A DNA stretch of 64,000 nt. Origin: an uncultured Oscillospiraceae bacterium (GTDB lineage: Bacteria > Bacillota > Clostridia > Oscillospirales > Oscillospiraceae). Location of the stretch: assembly GCA_950075865.1 (NCBI GenBank), contig CATMVA010000012.1, positions 11,337 through 75,336 on the forward strand, written 5' to 3'. The notes beneath the pieces are model-generated. The model was given only the letters and a program-made list of their open reading frames with translations, searched no databases and was not told where the DNA came from. This document shows, in pieces, positions 59,401-64,000 of this stretch (position 1 is its first letter; every line of letters starts with the position of its first letter). Both the position numbers and the translations under genes were made by a program.

Positions 59401-62400
59401 ATGGCAAAGAGCGTGGTGTTCTTTGACACCGAAATTGGAGTCGACGACAAGAAAATACACGACATAGGTGCGGTACGCAGTGACAGGGGCTCCTTACACA
59501 CTGCATCCGCATCGGAATTTTGCGCCTTTATAGCAGATGCAGACTTTTTGTGCGGCCACAATGTGGTACACCACGATATGAAATATCTTGCACCAGTTTT
59601 AGATCAAAGAGCTCCAAAGAAAATTATTGATACACTTTATTTGTCCCCACTATTGTTCCCCAAAAGGCCATACCACAGGCTGGTAAAAGACGATAAGCTT
59701 CAGGTTGATGAGCTAAACAACCCTGTCAATGATAGTCAAAAAGCGCAAACCTTGTTTTTTGAAGAAGTCGATGCTTTCTGGCAGCTTCCCATCGAAAAGA
59801 AAAAGATATTTTGTGGGTTGCTCTACAACTTCGAGGAGTTCAAAGGCTTCTTTGATTATGTGGATTTCAAACCCTATGCATATAGAATGTCACAAATGAT
59901 TCTCAACGAGTATCATGGAAAAATATGTGCAAATGCAGATATTGAGATCCTCGTAAAGCATTATCCTCGAGAATTGGCATATGCATTGGCCCTTATTGGC
60001 TGCGATGACTATTGCTCCACAACACCGCGCTGGTTGCTTTTCAATTTCCCAAAGATAGAAAATGTTATAAAATTCTTATGTAACACCCCCTGCGTCTCTG
60101 GATGCGATTATTGCAAGAACGAACTGGATATCCATAAAAATCTCAAAAAAATATTTGGATTTGATAGTTTCCGTACATACAATGGTGAGCCGCTTCAAGA
60201 AAAGGCAGCAAGAGCAGCTGTTGAAGGCAAATCCCTTTTGGCCGTGTTCCCAACTGGGGGCGGAAAATCAATCACATTTCAGCTTCCTGCACTCATGGCC
60301 GGAAAAGCAGCGCACGGATTGACTGTTGTGATTTCCCCCCTTCAATCTCTCATGAAGGATCAAGTGGACAATCTGGCAGAAAAAGGAATCGAAGACGCAG
60401 TAACTGTCAATGGTATGCTTAATCCTATTGAGCGCCGGGATGCACTCGAACGTGTTACAAGCGGAAAAGCGTCCATTCTTTATATTTCTCCTGAACAGTT
60501 GCGTTCTAAAACTATAGAGCACATTTTGATGTCCCGCACTATCGTTCGTTTTGTTATTGATGAAGCACATTGTTTTTCAGCGTGGGGGCAGGATTTCAGA
60601 GTCGACTATCTTTATATTGGTGACTTCATACGCAAACTCCAGCGGGAAAAGAAAACCGATAAAAGACCTATCCCCGTGTCCTGTTTTACTGCCACGGCAA
60701 AACAAAAAGTTATTTCAGATATATGCGACTATTTCAAGGCAAGGCTTGGCTTGAATCTTGAAATATTTGCATCTACCGCTACACGGGAAAATTTACATTA
60801 TACGGTTTTGCACAAAGAAACTGATGAAGAGAAATACAATGCACTCCGCGACTTAATTGCTCAAAAAAGCTGTCCTACCATCGTATATGTATCAAGGACA
60901 AAACGTACTTTTGAGTTGGCAACTAAACTAACAAGCGATGGTTTCAAGGCACTGCCTTACAACGGCAAAATGGAGTCCAATGACAAGATTGCCAATCAGG
61001 AGGCGTTCATGAATAACGAGGTGTCCATTATTGTGGCAACCTCGGCCTTTGGCATGGGCGTTGATAAGAGTGACGTTGGACTTGTCATTCACTATGATAT
61101 TTCCGACTCCCTTGAAAATTATGTCCAGGAGGCAGGCCGTGCTGGTCGAGATCCCTCTCTACAGGCAGATTGTTATGTCCTTTTCAACGACAATGATCTC
61201 GATAAACACTTCATTCTTCTTAATCAGACAAAACTGAGTATTAGCGAAATTCAGCAGGTATGGAAAGCCATCAAAGATCTCACCAAAAACCGTCCAAATA
61301 TCTGTTGTTCCGCACTTGAGATTGCGCGTCAGGCAGGCTGGGATGATTCTGCCGGCCCAGAAATGGAAACAAGAGTTAAAACAGCTATTTCTGCACTGGA
61401 AACCGCCGGATACATTGTGCGCGGCAGAAATGCACCGAGGGTGTATGCCACCAGCATTCGTGCTAAAGATATGAACGAAGCGTCCTATAAAATCCGAAAC
61501 TCGGAATTATTTTCGAAGCAGCAGAAAGAGAACGCACTTCGCATTGTAAAGTCGCTCATCTCAAGCCGCAGTATTGCAACGGCAGGCAACACAGATGCTG
61601 AATCGCGTATTGATTATCTCGCAGATATTCTTGGAATTGAAAAAGAGGCTGTGATTGAATCTATTAATCTGATGCGCCAGGAAGGGTTGCTTGAGGATTA
61701 TAGTGATATGTCCGCCTACATCTACGATTCAGACAGCCAGCACAAGTCTATGCTAATTCTTGAACGCTTTGCAAAGCTCGAAAGATTTATTCTTTCCAAG
61801 CTCACTGAGGAAGGCGTATCATTTGGGTTTAAGGAGCTAAACGAGGATGCACAAAACGAAGGCATCCCCACTTCAAATGTGAAAAATATAAGGACAATTC
61901 TTTACTATTTGACAATTAAGAATTACATTGCAAAACAAGAGTATAGAGATAATTTTTCCGTTAGCCTCATGCCATCTCTTGATCTCAAGTGTCTTATGGA
62001 TAAATTTGAAAAGAGGATTCAAATTTGCCGTTTTATCCTCGGCGAGTTGTATGCTAAGACAACTCCTGGTGAGGAGAACAATGCAGAGAAGAAACCCGTT
62101 GAATTTTCGTTAGTAGGTCTTTTCAATGCATACCAAGCTATACCAAGCATGGATACAAACGATATTCCCGTGACCTTGTCTGATGTGGAAGATGCTCTAT
62201 TGTATCTTTCCAAAATCGGTGCATTAAAACTGGAAGGCGGATTTCTTGTTCTTTACAACGGTATGGAAATCAAGCGCATCGTCAAGGATAACCGAATCAA
62301 ATACAAGGTTGATGATTATCGCTTGCTTGATGAATTTTACAAGCAGAAAATTCGCCAGATCCATATTGTCGGTGAATATGCAAACCTAATGGTGCGTGAT

Positions 62401-64000
62401 TATGATGCTGCTCTTCAGTTCGTGCAGGACTATTTTAATATGGATTTCAAGAAATTCATTACGACATATTTTAAGGGCGAACGTGCAAAAGACATTGAGC
62501 GCAATATTACGCCTGATAAGTATCATCAGCTTTTCGGTGAACTTTCTGATATTCAGTCCAAAATAATAAACGATGCCGATTCCAAGTATATCGTGGTTGC
62601 AGCCGGACCTGGAAGTGGGAAAACCCGAGTGCTTGTACACAAGCTTGCTTCTCTCTTGTTACTTGAGGATGTAAAGCACGAGCAGCTCTTGATGGTGACC
62701 TTCTCACGTGCAGCGGCAACCGAATTCAAAAAGCGTTTGGTTCAGCTAATTGGTAATGCTGCAAATTTTGTAGAGATCAAAACTTTCCACTCGTATTGCT
62801 TCGACCTTCTTGGCAAAGTTGGCACCTTGGAAGGATCAAAGAATGTCGTAAAAGACGCCGCAGCAATGATAAGCAACGGCGATGTCGAGCAAGGCAAGAT
62901 CACAAAAACAGTTTTGGTCATTGATGAAGCTCAGGATATGGATGAGCATGAGTTTGCGCTTGTTCGCGCTCTTATGACCATCAACGATGATATGCGTGTG
63001 ATTGCTGTTGGTGATGACGACCAGAATATCTATGAATTCCGGGGTTCTAACTCCGGACACTTAAAAACTCTGATTGAGCATTATGGTGCAACCAAATATG
63101 AAATGACCGAAAACTATCGGAGCAAAACAAATATTGTAGCACTCAGTAATGCGTTTGCTTCATCAATTATCAGCAGAATGAAAACGACTCCTATCGAAGC
63201 TGTGACCGATAAGGCCGGTACTGTTCAGATCACACACCACACATGTGCGAATATGGAAGAAGCTGTTGTCGCCAATCTGATTGCAACCCGTCAAGCCGGA
63301 AAAACCTGTGTGCTCACTAAAACTAATGATGAGACTCTCCGCATTCTGGGCTTGCTTTTGAAACATGGGAAGCATGCGAGACTAATACAATCACTGGAAG
63401 GATTCAGGCTATACAATCTTTTGGAAGTTCGCGTATTTCTCAAAGCGATCGATCGAAAATTGCACTCGCCCATTATCTCTGATGAGATATGGGAAAATGC
63501 AAAAAAAGAACTGTTCAACAATTATTCCGACAGTGCTTGCATAGATAATGTGAGACGCATGATTCTGGACTTTGAAGCCACTCATTCCCCAAAATATCGC
63601 TCAGATTTTGAAGAGTTTATCAACGAATCCAAATTTGAAGATTTTTATGATGATCAAGATCCAGAAATCATTTATGTCTCTACAATTCATAAGTCCAAAG
63701 GACGCGAATTTGATAGCATCTACATGATGTTGAAGAATGTTGATGCCCAAAAGGACGAGGAACGGAGAGCACTATATGTCGGTATGACAAGGGCAAAGAG
63801 CAATCTCTATATTCACACAAACACAAACCTGTTCGATGGATATCATATAGATGGAGTTATGCACATAAATGATGAAAAAGAATATGATGAACCAAAAGAG
63901 ATCATGTTACAAACAACTCATAAAGATGTAGTTCTGGATTTCTTCAAGGGCAAAAGAGAAATTATTTTTGGACTTCGTAGCGGAACAAAGCTCAACTTCG
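59401..64000 (+). CDS. DEDDh exonuclease - RecQ helicase - UvrD/Rep helicase fusion (3' truncated by window edge; absent from ORF track)
   Basis: Frame from ATG 59401: VVFFDTEIGVDDKKIHDIGAVR..CGHNVVHHD; AVFPTGGGKSITFQLP, FVIDEAHCFSAWGQDFR; VAAGPGSGKTRVL, VIDEAQDM, VGDDDQNIYEFRG, VSTIHKSKGREFD. Confidence 0.92.
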   Translation, partial: MAKSVVFFDTEIGVDDKKIHDIGAVRSDRGSLHTASASEFCAFIADADFLCGHNVVHHDMKYLAPVLDQRAPKKIIDTLYLSPLLFPKRPYHRLVKDDKLQVDELNNPVNDSQKAQTLFFEEVDAFWQLPIEKKKIFCGLLYNFEEFKGFFDYVDFKPYAYRMSQMILNEYHGKICANADIEILVKHYPRELAYALALIGCDDYCSTTPRWLLFNFPKIENVIKFLCNTPCVSGCDYCKNELDIHKNLKKIFGFDSFRTYNGEPLQEKAARAAVEGKSLLAVFPTGGGKSITFQLPALMAGKAAHGLTVVISPLQSLMKDQVDNLAEKGIEDAVTVNGMLNPIERRDALERVTSGKASILYISPEQLRSKTIEHILMSRTIVRFVIDEAHCFSAWGQDFRVDYLYIGDFIRKLQREKKTDKRPIPVSCFTATAKQKVISDICDYFKARLGLNLEIFASTATRENLHYTVLHKETDEEKYNALRDLIAQKSCPTIVYVSRTKRTFELATKLTSDGFKALPYNGKMESNDKIANQEAFMNNEVSIIVATSAFGMGVDKSDVGLVIHYDISDSLENYVQEAGRAGRDPSLQADCYVLFNDNDLDKHFILLNQTKLSISEIQQVWKAIKDLTKNRPNICCSALEIARQAGWDDSAGPEMETRVKTAISALETAGYIVRGRNAPRVYATSIRAKDMNEASYKIRNSELFSKQQKENALRIVKSLISSRSIATAGNTDAESRIDYLADILGIEKEAVIESINLMRQEGLLEDYSDMSAYIYDSDSQHKSMLILERFAKLERFILSKLTEEGVSFGFKELNEDAQNEGIPTSNVKNIRTILYYLTIKNYIAKQEYRDNFSVSLMPSLDLKCLMDKFEKRIQICRFILGELYAKTTPGEENNAEKKPVEFSLVGLFNAYQAIPSMDTNDIPVTLSDVEDALLYLSKIGALKLEGGFLVLYNGMEIKRIVKDNRIKYKVDDYRLLDEFYKQKIRQIHIVGEYANLMVRDYDAALQFVQDYFNMDFKKFITTYFKGERAKDIERNITPDKYHQLFGELSDIQSKIINDADSKYIVVAAGPGSGKTRVLVHKLASLLLLEDVKHEQLLMVTFSRAAATEFKKRLVQLIGNAANFVEIKTFHSYCFDLLGKVGTLEGSKNVVKDAAAMISNGDVEQGKITKTVLVIDEAQDMDEHEFALVRALMTINDDMRVIAVGDDDQNIYEFRGSNSGHLKTLIEHYGATKYEMTENYRSKTNIVALSNAFASSIISRMKTTPIEAVTDKAGTVQITHHTCANMEEAVVANLIATRQAGKTCVLTKTNDETLRILGLLLKHGKHARLIQSLEGFRLYNLLEVRVFLKAIDRKLHSPIISDEIWENAKKELFNNYSDSACIDNVRRMILDFEATHSPKYRSDFEEFINESKFEDFYDDQDPEIIYVSTIHKSKGREFDSIYMMLKNVDAQKDEERRALYVGMTRAKSNLYIHTNTNLFDGYHIDGVMHINDEKEYDEPKEIMLQTTHKDVVLDFFKGKREIIFGLRSGTKLNF

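Overview
The window is a Gram-positive gut-type (Oscillospiraceae-like by gene style; inference) chromosome segment. Positions 1-34.2 kb are a GC-rich core: truA end, CvpA, two Clp AAA+ unfoldases (one with an McsA-like zinc finger), a BlaR/BlaI pair, FMN riboswitch-ribU, dinB, an esterase/esterase/ATP-grasp/Sel1-repeat cluster, a flavin reductase with a poly-G frameshift, a family II PPase, a hybrid histidine kinase plus HD protein, a bgl PTS operon with RAT-like antiterminators, a 51-aa Cys/Gly peptide, trmB and a GNAT. A tRNA-Pro(TGG), preceded by a duplicated 5' half-tRNA, sits at 34.5-34.8 kb where base composition drops. From there to the window end is a mosaic integrative/mobilizable island. 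It holds a kinase, a ~1260-aa protein interrupted by one in-frame amber codon, a decayed Shedu-like relic and DUF4145; two overlapping tyrosine integrases; a schlafen-type ATPase, MobP-like relaxase, mobilization accessory gene and candidate oriT; a four-gene ADP-ribose-themed block (macro, NUDIX, vWA, ADP-ribosylglycohydrolase); a GmrSD-like DUF262 protein with a Ser/Thr kinase; and a giant DEDDh exonuclease-RecQ-UvrD fusion running off the 3' edge. The supplied ORF track lacks the ferredoxin, the Cys-rich peptide and the giant helicase, which I read directly from the sequence. Product calls are by motif recognition only; no database search was possible.
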